The notes under the pieces were generated by a model. The model was not told where the DNA came from and searched no databases. It saw only the letters and a program-made list of their open reading frames with translations. The translations under genes were made by a program, and so were the position numbers. Positions 35,811 through 44,807 of a stretch of DNA of 64,000 nucleotides are shown piece after piece; the stretch's first letter is position 1; the number at the start of each line of letters is the position of its first letter. This DNA is from Nocardia asteroides (GTDB taxonomy: Bacteria > Actinomycetota > Actinomycetes > Mycobacteriales > Mycobacteriaceae): NCBI GenBank assembly GCA_019930625.1, contig CP082844.1, positions 5,766,001 through 5,830,000 on the forward strand. The letters are read 5' to 3'.

Positions 35811-36414
35811 CAGTGGCCTCCCCATGATGCGTCGACGCTGCGAACACACTGGACCCCTTCGCCATGTGACCGGCTTTCCCGGCCCCGGACTACTACGGGT
35901 CCTCCGCCCCACCCCGACAGCATCGGCCGGCGATGAGCCTTCCCACCGGGCGGCTGGCGGCCGCCCAAGTCAGGGACCGCCGAGGTGGTTCCCACGTTCA
36001 CTCCCGAACCCTTCGACGGGGTCGGCGCCCAGCTATGCCCCTGCAGCCTCGCCACGGTTACGCCGCAGACCTTCACCATGGCCTCCCGACCAGCGACATC
36101 GACCGATCCAGGAGTTCTCCGCACGACACCGTCGTTCGGATGCGCGCTGCTATCCAGCCCACATCCGCCAGGTTCGAGCTGGTGGCTCTCTCGAGGGGCG
36201 TTCAGCCGCTGGTTCCTCACGTACGCCTTTCCGTCTCGCTTGCCGAGCCCGGACCATCTGGCAATGCTGGCCCGCCTCGTCGTTGTCAGGACCGCTTCCC
36301 GTCCGCACCGTCATCCCACGGCGCGAACTGTCCTCAGCTTCAACCGATCGACAGCGACCGATCGGTGGCGGTGTCCTTCCACACCGCAGGGTTCAGGAAC
36401 GCCTCGTGGCGCTC

Positions 36415-36819
36415 GATATCGGTGCACCACAGCTCGTTGGGGCCAGCTGCGGTGAAGGTCCGGTTCACCAGGTCCGCGGGAGTGCTCACTGCGAGCATCG
36501 GGTGGCCACGTCGTTTGCGTCTGGGCAGGCCGAACAGCCCTCGCTCGGCCATGATCGAGGCAACCAGCTTGTGGATGACGATCATCTCGCACTCGGCCAG
36601 CAACGCGGCCTTGATCCGGCGTTTGCCGTAGGTTCCACGGGACTGGGCATGAATCCGGGATATCTCATCGGCGACCACAATCCTGCGAATCGTTCTGGTG
36701 GACAACGGCTGCCGCCGTTGCCGCAGAAAAGTGGATCTGTGCACTCCAGCGATTCGACAGGCCGACCGCCCCGAATGTCCGAGCGCGATCAGCCCTTCGA
36801 CGACCGCGATCCGCCTTTT
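36415..36819 (-). pseudogene. IS3 family transposase orfB, 5' exon interrupted by intron
   Basis: Reading from the frameshift site the frame gives RIAVVEGLIALGHSGRSACR, IAGVHRSTFLRQRR, SRGTYGKRRIKAALL, LPRRKRRGHPM and FTAAGPNELWCTDI, the HTH_21 and start of the rve domain of IS3 OrfB. At CTDI (36415) the group II intron begins; without it the next codons are TEHATRE. The remaining catalytic domain is not recognisable, so transposition is unlikely even after splicing. Confidence 0.75.
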
Positions 36820-37100
36820 GGGGACACCACCGCCTGCGCATCGAACAATTCGCAGGCGTCGCGAGTGAGTTTCAATCCGGCTTCCAGTGCGGAAATCCGT
36901 TTCTTCGCCGAGGCCAGCTCATCAGCTTCCACGCTCGGAAAGCCCTCGCGGACTCCCGCATCGACGAGAACCTGAGTCTTCCAGCGGAACAACGTGGCAG
37001 GCGAGATCCCCGTCTCCGCCGCAACTTCGGCAACCGGCTCGCCGGCTCGCAGTCGAGCGCACACCTGCCGGCGCATCGCCAGCGGGAAGGATTTCGGCAT
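36789..37100 (-). CDS. IS3 family transposase orfA
   Basis: A 103-residue OrfA beginning MPKSFPLAMRRQVCARLRAG with an HTH (VAEVAAETGISPATLFRWKT) and a C-terminal leucine-zipper-like helix. A GGAGG site precedes the ATG at 37100. CCAAAAGG (A-run at 36816-36819) is a plausible -1 frameshift site that would fuse OrfA to OrfB as in other IS3 members. Confidence 0.8.
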   Translation of the reverse strand: MPKSFPLAMRRQVCARLRAGEPVAEVAAETGISPATLFRWKTQVLVDAGVREGFPSVEADELASAKKRISALEAGLKLTRDACELFDAQAVVSPKGGSRSSKG

Positions 37101-37192
37101 CGTGACCTCCTGCGGGTCAGTCTGCCTCAACTCTCAAAACCGCGGCCTCCTGAGCGGGGGCCAGATCAGGTGGACCTGCAATCGGGGCCCAG

Positions 37193-37290
37193 TCACAGGT
37201 AACGTTCGACGTCGAGTGCCCAATCGAGATTGCCGCGGACCACATGTCGCAGGCCCGGGAGATAGCGGCGGGTGTCGGTGCTCACACCAC
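37193..37290 (-). pseudogene. C-terminal fragment of a terpene synthase-like protein
   Basis: The frame VSTDTRRYLPGLRHVVRGNL, DWALDVERYL and stop resembles the end of bacterial terpene cyclases (Y..LR.W..GNLDWS....RY). Nothing else of the enzyme remains. It is joined out of frame to a P450 fragment. Confidence 0.4.
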
Positions 37291-37398
37291 AGAGGTTCCG
37301 GCGGGCAGGTCGTAGCCGCCCAGTCGAGTATCGGTGGTGACTGTTCTGGTGAACAGCCAGCCGGGTGCATAGAGCCGCAGTGCTTCGCCGGCAGAACC
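37282..37398 (-). pseudogene. cytochrome P450 fragment
   Basis: GSAGEALRLYAPGWLFTRTV, TTDTRLGGYDLPAGTSVV followed by a stop. EALRLYAPGW is the P450 K-helix ExxR motif and the rest is the following beta region. The heme-cysteine loop and all N-terminal parts are missing. Confidence 0.65.
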
Positions 37399-37418
37399 TG
37401 TGCTGCCCGAGATGCCGA

Positions 37419-38213
37419 TCAGGAGTCGGAGGGGATGGCGGCGAGGAGGGTGCCGCCGGCGAAGCGGCGGTAGCGGGCCGTGCCGCCGCGGAACTCGTTG
37501 AACGAGATGAAGGTGGGGTAGTGCGCGGTGCGAAGGTCGGCGAGGACGGCACCATCGGGGAGAGCGGCTGCGGCGGTCGCCAATACCGTGTCGGGGGAAT
37601 GGCGGGCCGTCGGTGCTGGCATGGCGGCCGCTATCGGTGAGTCGCGGGGCGCGAGGATTTCGCCCTGGCCGGACCACCAGTCCTGGAACACCGATTCGAA
37701 GTCGAGGTCGTCCAGTTCGTCGTCGTCCAGACCCGGATCCATACCCTCGACCCGCTCGCCGGCGGCAACCCGCAAGGCCAGGTCGAGCCCGTCGGCGACG
37801 GAGGTGAACCAGTCGGCGACCGACGGCGCGACCAGGGTGGTGGAGTTGCCCTCCCAGTGGTAGAAGACCCGACCCCAGACGCCGGTCTCGGGATCGATAT
37901 CGGCGTAGTAATTCTCCGCGGCGGCGTTGCGGTGCAGCGCCCACCAGGTCCCTGGTGCGCCGGCGCGGCAGAACCTGGGCTCGAAGTTCTCCGGATGTCC
38001 GAAGGTGATCGGATCGTAGTCGTCGAACCAGATTTCGCCGATCTCGCGTGCCAGGAGCCGGATGTCGGCGGGCACCGGCACCGCCCAGGTGTCGATGACG
38101 TCGTCCGGGATGCCAGGGCCCAGTCGGACCTCGCCTTCCGAGGCCGCCGCCGCGGCTCGCAGCCGGGCGATCGCGTCCTCGGCCCGCGCGAATGCCGCTG
38201 TCGGTTCGTTCAT
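37419..38213 (-). CDS. SMI1/KNR4 superfamily-like protein
   Basis: A 264-residue protein with a good GGAGG site before the ATG at 38213. The central part (DTWAVPVPADIRLLAREIGE, IWFDDYDPITFGHPENFEPR, FYHWEGNSTTLVAPSVADWF, TSVADGLDLALRV) follows the SMI1/KNR4 pattern, many bacterial members of which are immunity proteins of contact-dependent or polymorphic toxins. A C-terminal domain (SGQGEILAPRDSPIA, HYPTFISFNEFRGGTARYRR) is extra. No toxin gene is adjacent; it lies alone among IS debris. Confidence 0.5.
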   Translation of the reverse strand: MNEPTAAFARAEDAIARLRAAAAASEGEVRLGPGIPDDVIDTWAVPVPADIRLLAREIGEIWFDDYDPITFGHPENFEPRFCRAGAPGTWWALHRNAAAENYYADIDPETGVWGRVFYHWEGNSTTLVAPSVADWFTSVADGLDLALRVAAGERVEGMDPGLDDDELDDLDFESVFQDWWSGQGEILAPRDSPIAAAMPAPTARHSPDTVLATAAAALPDGAVLADLRTAHYPTFISFNEFRGGTARYRRFAGGTLLAAIPSDS

Positions 38214-38292
38214 GAATCGTGACCTCCTGGGAAAGCTGTGTGGCAACTCTAATGCTGATATTTGCCACGGCGGCCGGATAGCTTCCCACTAA

Positions 38293-38490
38293 TAACTGAT
38301 GGCTGTCGAGCAGGTGAGCTTCATCGATGGCCACTATGGGCAGCCTGCCCCGCTCCACCGCTTCAGCGGCCAGCGTCTCGGCGGTCTCGGTGCCGGGACC
38401 GCGGTGTGATAGGCGGGCCGGTGCCCGAGAGAGGCGACGATGCGGTGGAGCATGCCGCGGACCCCGATCGAGGGATTCGGCAGATAGATC
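38293..38490 (-). repeat. inverted-repeat copy A: fragment of an ExeA/TniB-type AAA ATPase gene
   Basis: On the minus strand it reads VIYLPNPSIGVRGMLHRIVA, SLGHRPAYHT, then in another frame ETAETLAAEAVERGRLPIVA, IDEAHLLDSHQL (Walker B region). The same ~198 bases occur on the plus strand at 61047-61244 with few differences. No Walker A or C-terminal part remains. It abuts the 5' end of the truncated Tn3 transposase. Confidence 0.75.
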
Positions 38491-38648
38491 ACGATCGGGA
38501 TGGCGGCCGGCCCGGTCCTGCGACAACTCGCTCTGGGAGGCTTGGGAATCCGGATTGCCACAGTGATTCATGCCTGGCGAACCAGCCTTATCCAGTTTCA
38601 GCGGCACTCGTCCGGGACGATGGATTGTTGCTATCAAGTAGGTACTGC

Positions 38649-40742
38649 GTGGGAAAGTTCAGTGCCGCGGAGAACCGGATGCGCGAGGAGCTGGCCGAGC
38701 GCGGCAAGAGCGGGGAGGACCGGCAGGCGCTGCTGGATGACCTGCTGGCTATCCTCATCGACCCGCACATCCCCGATGAGGATGTCGGCGGATTGATCCG
38801 GGGTGAGGGTCTCGGGTTGGAGCGGCTGCGGGCCGCGAAAGCGCAGGCCAAGCCGCGGCTACCGCGTGATCACGGGCATCTGGTGGCTCTCGATTCGTCG
38901 TATTCGTATCTGCGGAAGTTCACTCCGGCGGTGTTGTCGGCGGTCCGGTCCGCCGGCGGCACGGCGGCGACGGAGCTGCTGATCGCGGTGGACTTGCTGC
39001 GCGAGCTGAATGCAACCGGGCGCCGCAAGGTGTTCGACGATGCACCCACGGGGTTCGTGCCGGCCAAGTGGCGCGGCTATCTCGACGAAGCCCGCAAGAC
39101 CGGCAATACCGTCGCCTACCGGCACTATTGGGAACTGTGCGTGCTGCTCGGGCTGCGCACCGGGGATGTGTTCGTGCCCGGATCGCGCCACTACGCCGAT
39201 CCGGCCGCCTACCTGCTCACGTCCGAGCAGTGCGAGCCGCAGCGCGGCGAATTCTGCCGCCTGGTCGACAAGCGAGCCGACCCGGCTGCCGCGTTGGTCG
39301 CGTTGACCGACGAGTGGGGTGCGGCGGTCGCCGAGCTGGAGCAGATGCTCGCGTCCGGTGACGGGCCGGTGCGGCTGGACGAGGCCGGTGATCTGGTGAT
39401 CTCACCTTTGACCGCCGAAGACATCCCGACCGAGGCCATCGAGTTGAAGGCCGAGCTCACGGAAATGCTGCCGTACGCGCCGATCGTGTCGCTGCTGATC
39501 GAGCTGGACAAACGCACCGGCTACCTGGACTGCTTCACCCACGCGGGCGGTAAGCAGGCCCGCAGCCCGGAGTTGAAGCGCAATCTGATCGCGGTGCTGC
39601 TGGCCTATTCCACGAACCTCGGTCTGACCAATATGGCTGCGGCGTCGGGGATCTCCTACGACATCCTGGCGTGGACCGCGGAGTGGTACGTGCGGGAGGA
39701 GACGCTGCGTGCGGCGAATCTGGCGATCATCGGCTACCACCAGAGACTTCCGCTGACCACGGTGTTCGGGACCGGCACCCTGTCGTCCTCGGACGGGCAG
39801 CGGTTCCCCACGCGCGGCAAGTCCACCACCGCCCGCGCGGTGAATCACTTCTTCGCCGAGGAGGGCCTGTCGACCTACACTCACGTGACCGACCAGCACA
39901 CCACTTACGGCACCAAGGTGATCGTCACCACCCGCCGCGAAGCCCATTACGTGCTGGACGAAATCCTCTGCAATGCAACGGATCTGCCGATCACCGAGCA
40001 CGCGAGGGATACCCACGGGGTCACCCTGGTGAACTTCGCGCTGTTCGATTTGCTCGGGATGCAGCTGTCCCCGCGCATCCGGGACCTGGGCAAGATCACC
40101 CTGTACCGGCCGGTGCCGCGCGCCGAGGCCGACGCGCGGTTCCCGCACGTCGGACCGCTGTTGACCCGCAAGCTAAATCTGGACCTGATCGCCGAACACT
40201 ACGACGACCTACCCCGGCTGGCCGGATCACTGAAGTTCGGGCACGCCACCGCGTCGCTGCTGGTCGGCAAGCTGTCGGCGTCGGGCCGCCAGAACGCTCC
40301 GGCCGCGGCATTGAAGGAGTACGGAGCTATGCGCCGCACCATCTACGCCTGCCGATATCTGACCGATCCCGACTACCGGCGCAAGATCTCCCGCCAGCTC
40401 AACAAGGGCGAATCCATCCACGCCCTCAAACGCGGCCCCATCTACGCCCACGAAGGCGCCTTCCGCGCCCGCCACCTGGAAGCCCAGACGGAGCAGGCCT
40501 GGTACCTGACCCTGGCCACCAACGCGGTTATCGCCTGGACCACGGAGTATAACGGGCTCGCGGTCGAGCAGATGCGCCGCCAGGGGCGTCGTATAGACAC
40601 AGATGTGCTGGCCCATATCTCCCCGGCCCACTCGGAGAACATCCACTTCTTCGGCGCGATCGAGGTCGATATCGACGCAGAACTTGCCCAGCTCGGTCCC
40701 ACCGGGTACAGGCCGCTACGGGTCCGCGACACCCTCTTCTGA
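38649..40742 (+). CDS. tnpA: Tn3 family transposase, 5'-truncated
   Basis: About 697 residues of the C-terminal part of a Tn3-type TnpA, which is normally near 1000 residues; the N-terminal ~300 residues (DNA-binding region) are replaced by the ATPase fragment. The DDE residues appear in order: LSSSDGQRFPT, HVTDQHTTYGT, and the C-terminal VLAHISPAHSENIHFFG. HFFAEEGLSTYTHVTD and RFPHVGPLLTRKLN are also typical. The frame remains open without lesions, suggesting a recent truncation. The GTG at 38649 is only the first start codon past the breakpoint. Probably inactive. Confidence 0.85.
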   Translation: MGKFSAAENRMREELAERGKSGEDRQALLDDLLAILIDPHIPDEDVGGLIRGEGLGLERLRAAKAQAKPRLPRDHGHLVALDSSYSYLRKFTPAVLSAVRSAGGTAATELLIAVDLLRELNATGRRKVFDDAPTGFVPAKWRGYLDEARKTGNTVAYRHYWELCVLLGLRTGDVFVPGSRHYADPAAYLLTSEQCEPQRGEFCRLVDKRADPAAALVALTDEWGAAVAELEQMLASGDGPVRLDEAGDLVISPLTAEDIPTEAIELKAELTEMLPYAPIVSLLIELDKRTGYLDCFTHAGGKQARSPELKRNLIAVLLAYSTNLGLTNMAAASGISYDILAWTAEWYVREETLRAANLAIIGYHQRLPLTTVFGTGTLSSSDGQRFPTRGKSTTARAVNHFFAEEGLSTYTHVTDQHTTYGTKVIVTTRREAHYVLDEILCNATDLPITEHARDTHGVTLVNFALFDLLGMQLSPRIRDLGKITLYRPVPRAEADARFPHVGPLLTRKLNLDLIAEHYDDLPRLAGSLKFGHATASLLVGKLSASGRQNAPAAALKEYGAMRRTIYACRYLTDPDYRRKISRQLNKGESIHALKRGPIYAHEGAFRARHLEAQTEQAWYLTLATNAVIAWTTEYNGLAVEQMRRQGRRIDTDVLAHISPAHSENIHFFGAIEVDIDAELAQLGPTGYRPLRVRDTLF

Positions 40743-41184
40743 CCGGGGCGTCGGGGCGCGCTCCTTCGATGACGGACCAGCCTTCGGTGACGTGATCGGT
40801 CCGCGCGAACGGGTCCGGCCAGTGGCATGTTCGCCGTGATACCCAGCACGAATGACAAGACCGTCGGTCTGCTCTGGCGAGTTACCAGAGCCCCGAGGAT
40901 CTGCCGGACTCTTGAACACGCGCGTACTTCGACTGCCCGGAACCCCCTTCGCGTTGAATATCGGGCACGTCCGGCCCATAGCCACGGTGGGCGTTGCAGA
41001 GAACTCGCAAGACCCCTATCGGTTCCCATTGCTGGGAGGTCGTGAATTTGGCCATTCCTTTTAGGCTGCGGCGAAGGCATGCGATGTGCGACGTACACGA
41101 TTCAGCGAGCGGCGTCTCTCATTGCCCGTGACCGCGTGTCCGAGCCAATTATGGTCGTGTCCGGTAGGCGAAATCGGAGGGTGT
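40743..41184 (+). other. intergenic stretch between tnpA and the HEAT-like gene
   Basis: About 440 bases. No convincing gene and no obvious 38-bp Tn3 terminal repeat was found here. Confidence 0.35.
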
Positions 41185-43655
41185 GTGGCCGAACCTCATG
41201 ACCGGCTGGATGAGGACTCGTGGGCGGTTCCGGCGAAATGGTGGCCCAGGGCAGCGCCTTTTCGGGGGCTGGGCCCGGCACGACAGTTGACGTTTCGGCC
41301 GCGAACGCCTGTTATGCCCACCGAGCTCGCCCCGTATCGCCAGGTGATCGAGGGTGCTCTGGCGTTCCCGCCCCGCGGTGGTGTGTATTGGCTTTCCGAG
41401 GCAGGGGCCGGGTTTCTCGATTCACGCGTATCCGCGAAAGGCGCAGCAGTTGTATGCGCTCTCGTGCACTCGGAGCCGCGCAGTCTAGCTGACACGTGGG
41501 TGGCTGAGTACGGGCTCGAATTCGCGGCGGAAGCAGCTGTGTGGATGTCCGGGGTGGGAATGTCGAGTTCGGTCGTATCGGGATCCCGGGGCGGTACGTG
41601 GAATCCTATCCATCTGACCGCGCCCGAGCCGAACGAACCAGGACCATTGCGTGCCTACAACGTGCTGCGGCGGGTCCGGGCGCACCTGGCGACTGCATCC
41701 GAAGAGCGTTACCGGACCACCGTCCAACGCCTCGGTACGCTGCGCGGCGTTGCCGGCGGTCGAGGGGCTTCCGGTCATATCGGTGACCTGTGGGTCCGGG
41801 TCGCCACGTCGTACCTGCTTCCGACCGAACAGGGTTGGATCGATGCAGATCTCGAGGCGATGCCGATCGACAAGTCGCGCAGCGCACCGCCCGAGCGGCA
41901 CCTGCGCTGGTACAGCAACGATTTCGGGGCTTGGTCGGTTCCGTCTGATTCCTCGGATTCGCTTGCCCTTCTAGCCGCTTGCGCCACCACCTCTGAGCAA
42001 CTCACTCGCATCACCGAAGTGGTCGAGCCAGCACGCCTTTTTCGTCATGTGTACAACATCGCGACCCAGGTAGGTCCCGCCGCCGCCGACGTCATCGCGG
42101 CGATGCTGGATGCCAGGCTTCATGCACCCTACGGTTGGGGTGCTGACCGAGACTCCACGGGCGAGCTCGCCGACATGCTGTCCCGGTTTCCGACCGATGT
42201 CGCGATGGGGCTGCTCCAGGCTCGCGCCGACAACGGGTTGGTGTTCAGTGCGCTGTCCCGATCCGCGGTCCGGTTCCCGCGCCGTGCGAGGAGGCTGTTG
42301 TCAGCCGATCCCACCCGGAGGGCGTCGGCCCATATTGTTCGGGCGCTCAAACGTCGAGAACAGCAGTTCATCAGCGATGCGTCGGCTCACCAGTGTGGTC
42401 AATCCGTACATCTACGCAACGCCGAACCGCACGAACTGCCGGATGTCTTGGCGTCGCCGCCTTGGCGTCGCGCACCTTCGCGGGCACAGCACCTTTCCCT
42501 CGAAAAACGCCCCGACCGCCCGCTGCGGCTCGACTGGCGGCCAGGTGAACGGGAGCGGTGGGCTGCGAGGCCGGTAACACGCGGGTGGTGGTATGAACAC
42601 GACATGCTCGAGGTGGTCAGCAGGGCCCGGAGCATCGAGGATTACCGTCGCTCAGTGCAGGACGTCGACCAGGAGCCCTTCGTCCTCGCACTGATATCCG
42701 ACGACATCGCGCATCCGATCCTGCGAGAGTTCAAAGTCCCGCGAGCAGTCCACTCGCAGGCGATTTTCCAACGCATTCTGGGAAGGTTCGGTGCCGATGC
42801 CCTTGATGCGGTCGTTGCGACGATGGCGCAACATCCGTTGCGGATGGCTCAGGTCATGGAGCCAGTCGACGGCAGTCGTGTCGCCGTGCTGATGATGCGC
42901 TGCCTCGGGTTCCGCCGGACCAATCGTACCGCGGTCGCTTGGTGGCAGCGGCATGCCGACACGGCCGTCGAAGACCTGATTCCGATTGCGCTGAGTCGGT
43001 ACGGCAGCGATCGCATGCTTGCCCAGCACGCGCTACACACTATTGCCCAAATGGGTCACCGCAGCGCAATCGACAGCGCCGCAGCATATTACGGCGAGCA
43101 GAGCCGCACAGCCATCTCCGCGATGGTGGGCGACGATGCGATACAGTCTGCGCTACCGCATCGGATTCCTCGACTGCCGACGTGGCTCGTCCCTGCCCTG
43201 CTTCCTGCCATCTTGCTACCAAACGGCAGCGCAGCGCTGCCGGAATCCGCAGTGGAAGACTTCTGCACGATGCTGGCGATGTGCCGCCCCGAATGGCAAT
43301 ACGCCGGAGTTCGGGTTGTCGCGGAAACGGTGGATCCGACGGCGCTTGCGGAGTTCGCATGGGGCCTATACGAGGCTTGGATGTTGGCCGGTTGCCCCCA
43401 CCGCGACAACTGGGTGTTGCATGCGCAGGCCTTGTCGGGAATGCAGACACGGCGCGGCGACTATGTCAGCAGATCCTCGAGGGCGGGTGGCGGATCGGAG
43501 AGTCTTCCCGCGCTGCACTCGACGCGATCACAGCTATCGGTGGTGATGAGGCGGTCACGTGTCTGCGTGCCATCGCCTCGAGCTCATCCAGTGGTTTGGC
43601 TCGCAAGGCAGGACACCGGATCCGTGAGCTGACGGAACCAGACAGCGTGCGTTGA
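41185..43655 (+). pseudogene. large DUF4132/MolR-like helical repeat protein, frameshifted near the C-terminus
   Basis: Starting at the GTG at 41185 (GGAGG site), an uninterrupted frame of about 750 codons gives a soluble protein with HEAT-like helical repeats (ITEVVEPARLFRHVYNIATQ, LTIAQMGHRSAID-type units, AVEDFCTMLAMCRPEWQYAG). WILHAQAL-type C-terminal segments are known from WGR/DUF4132 (MolR) proteins. Near 43430-43440 the frame shifts: the true C-terminus (GLVGNADTARRLCQQILEGG, SSRAALDAITAIGGDEAVTC) continues in another frame to 43655. The unshifted frame ends at 43632 with unrelated codons. This could be a genuine single-base indel or a sequencing error. Family assignment is tentative. 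Confidence 0.5.
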
Positions 43656-43930
43656 AAAGCAGCGCGCATCGACGATGCAGGTGAGAATCGTGTCATCTGG
43701 TACATGAAGCGTCGCTGTCCGCTTGATCCCACGTTTTGGAGTGCCGGACGGTGAGGAGTCGACCGCAGCCGGAGTGGGCGGAAACGAACGTTTCCGACCC
43801 ACACGAACCCTTACCCGCAGCGACCAACGAATCCGCAGGTCAGCGAACCTCGCCAGTGGGCCATAACTCGTGTGCGGAATCTACGTGACGAAAACCCGAC
43901 ATGTCAGCCCTTTATGGGACAGTTGCGGGC

Positions 43931-44503
43931 ATGGCACGGTTCGGATACGCGCGGGTCTCCACCCGCGGGCAGAAAGACGACTCCCAGATCGACGCCCTCA
44001 CCGCCTCCAGGTGCGAACGGATCTGGGTGGACAAGGCCTCCGGCAAACTCGCCCGCCGCCCCGAGTGGGACAAATGCTTCGAACACCTACGACGCGGTGA
44101 CGAACTGGTCATCACCCGGCTGTCGCGGCCGTTCCGGTCGGTGCGGCACATGACCGAACTCGCCGCCGCACTCGACGAACGCGGCATCGACCTCATCGTG
44201 CTCAAACAAGGCATCGACACCACCACCCCCGCCGGACGGTTCCTGTTCCACGTCATCGCCGCCATGGACGAGATGACCGCCGACCTCATCAGCGAAGGAA
44301 CCCTCGAAGGCCTGCAATCCGCGCGAGCCCGCGGCCGTATCGGCGGCCGACCACCCGCCCTGACCGAACTGCAGGCTCTCAAAGCCCGCGAGATGTACGA
44401 CGAACTCGACCACCACGGCAAACGCAAATACACCGTCACCCAGATCGCCGACACCTTCAGCGTCTCCCGCAAGACCATCTACCGCCACCTGACCACAACC
44501 TGA
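43931..44503 (+). CDS. tnpR: serine recombinase (resolvase/DNA invertase)
   Basis: A 190-residue, full-length small serine recombinase from the ATG at 43931. The catalytic serine is in FGYARVSTRGQ; downstream are RRGDELVITRLSRPFRS, GRFLFHVIAAMDEM and a C-terminal HTH (YTVTQIADTFSVSRKTIYRH). It is probably the resolvase partner of the truncated Tn3 tnpA 3.2 kb upstream, with the HEAT-like gene as passenger (inference). The 40 bases before the start contain GACATGTC and TATGGGACA elements that could be part of a res site. Confidence 0.9.
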   Translation: MARFGYARVSTRGQKDDSQIDALTASRCERIWVDKASGKLARRPEWDKCFEHLRRGDELVITRLSRPFRSVRHMTELAAALDERGIDLIVLKQGIDTTTPAGRFLFHVIAAMDEMTADLISEGTLEGLQSARARGRIGGRPPALTELQALKAREMYDELDHHGKRKYTVTQIADTFSVSRKTIYRHLTTT

Positions 44504-44807
44504 ACCCCGGACCCGCCCACACCAGCGACTACGGCAACCTGCCCGATATTCCGGCCAGTCGGGGACCTCGAACCGGAAACCCGACATCACTGCTGGTCAA
44601 GCCATTGTCGTTGTTTTTCGCGCGATTACTACAAGCGCCGCCAATTGCATCGGATGCGAATTCGCGACTATGTGCGCATCGACGGGTCCGATGTGCCGAA
44701 TGCAGCTGCTACCAGGAGGATTCGGCTGCGGCAACGTGCCCGAGCATAGCTCAACCAATCGGGGCGAAACGGTCAGCTTGAGGCGACTACGGGTCTGTCC
44801 AGCCAAC
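44504..44807. other. intergenic stretch, nothing recognised
   Basis: About 300 bases between tnpR and the ISL3 terminal repeat; no gene or structure identified. Confidence 0.35.

Larger units (their letters stand above)
34251..36414 (-). mobile_element. group II intron inserted in an IS3 transposase gene
   Basis: A 2164-base element on the minus strand. The 5' end is placed at 36414 (GAGCGCCACGAGG...) and the 3' end at 34251 (...CCCCTAC), because joining the flanks restores the IS3 frame. It holds a reverse transcriptase/maturase ORF, a typical domain V and a domain VI-like stem. The 5' ~600 bases (domain I-III region) contain only spurious open frames. The first base pair GA instead of the consensus GT is unusual and could mean the boundary is off by a few bases or the 5' end has mutated. 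Confidence 0.85.

Noticed and set aside
35807..36220. 137-codon minus-strand frame inside the group II intron 5' region
   Set aside because: Falls in the structured domain I-III RNA; such frames are routinely mis-annotated in group II introns.
43893..43930. Possible res site before the resolvase gene
   Set aside because: Contains GACATGTC and TATGGGACA but the three-subsite layout of a Tn3 res site could not be established, so it is mentioned only within the tnpR entry.
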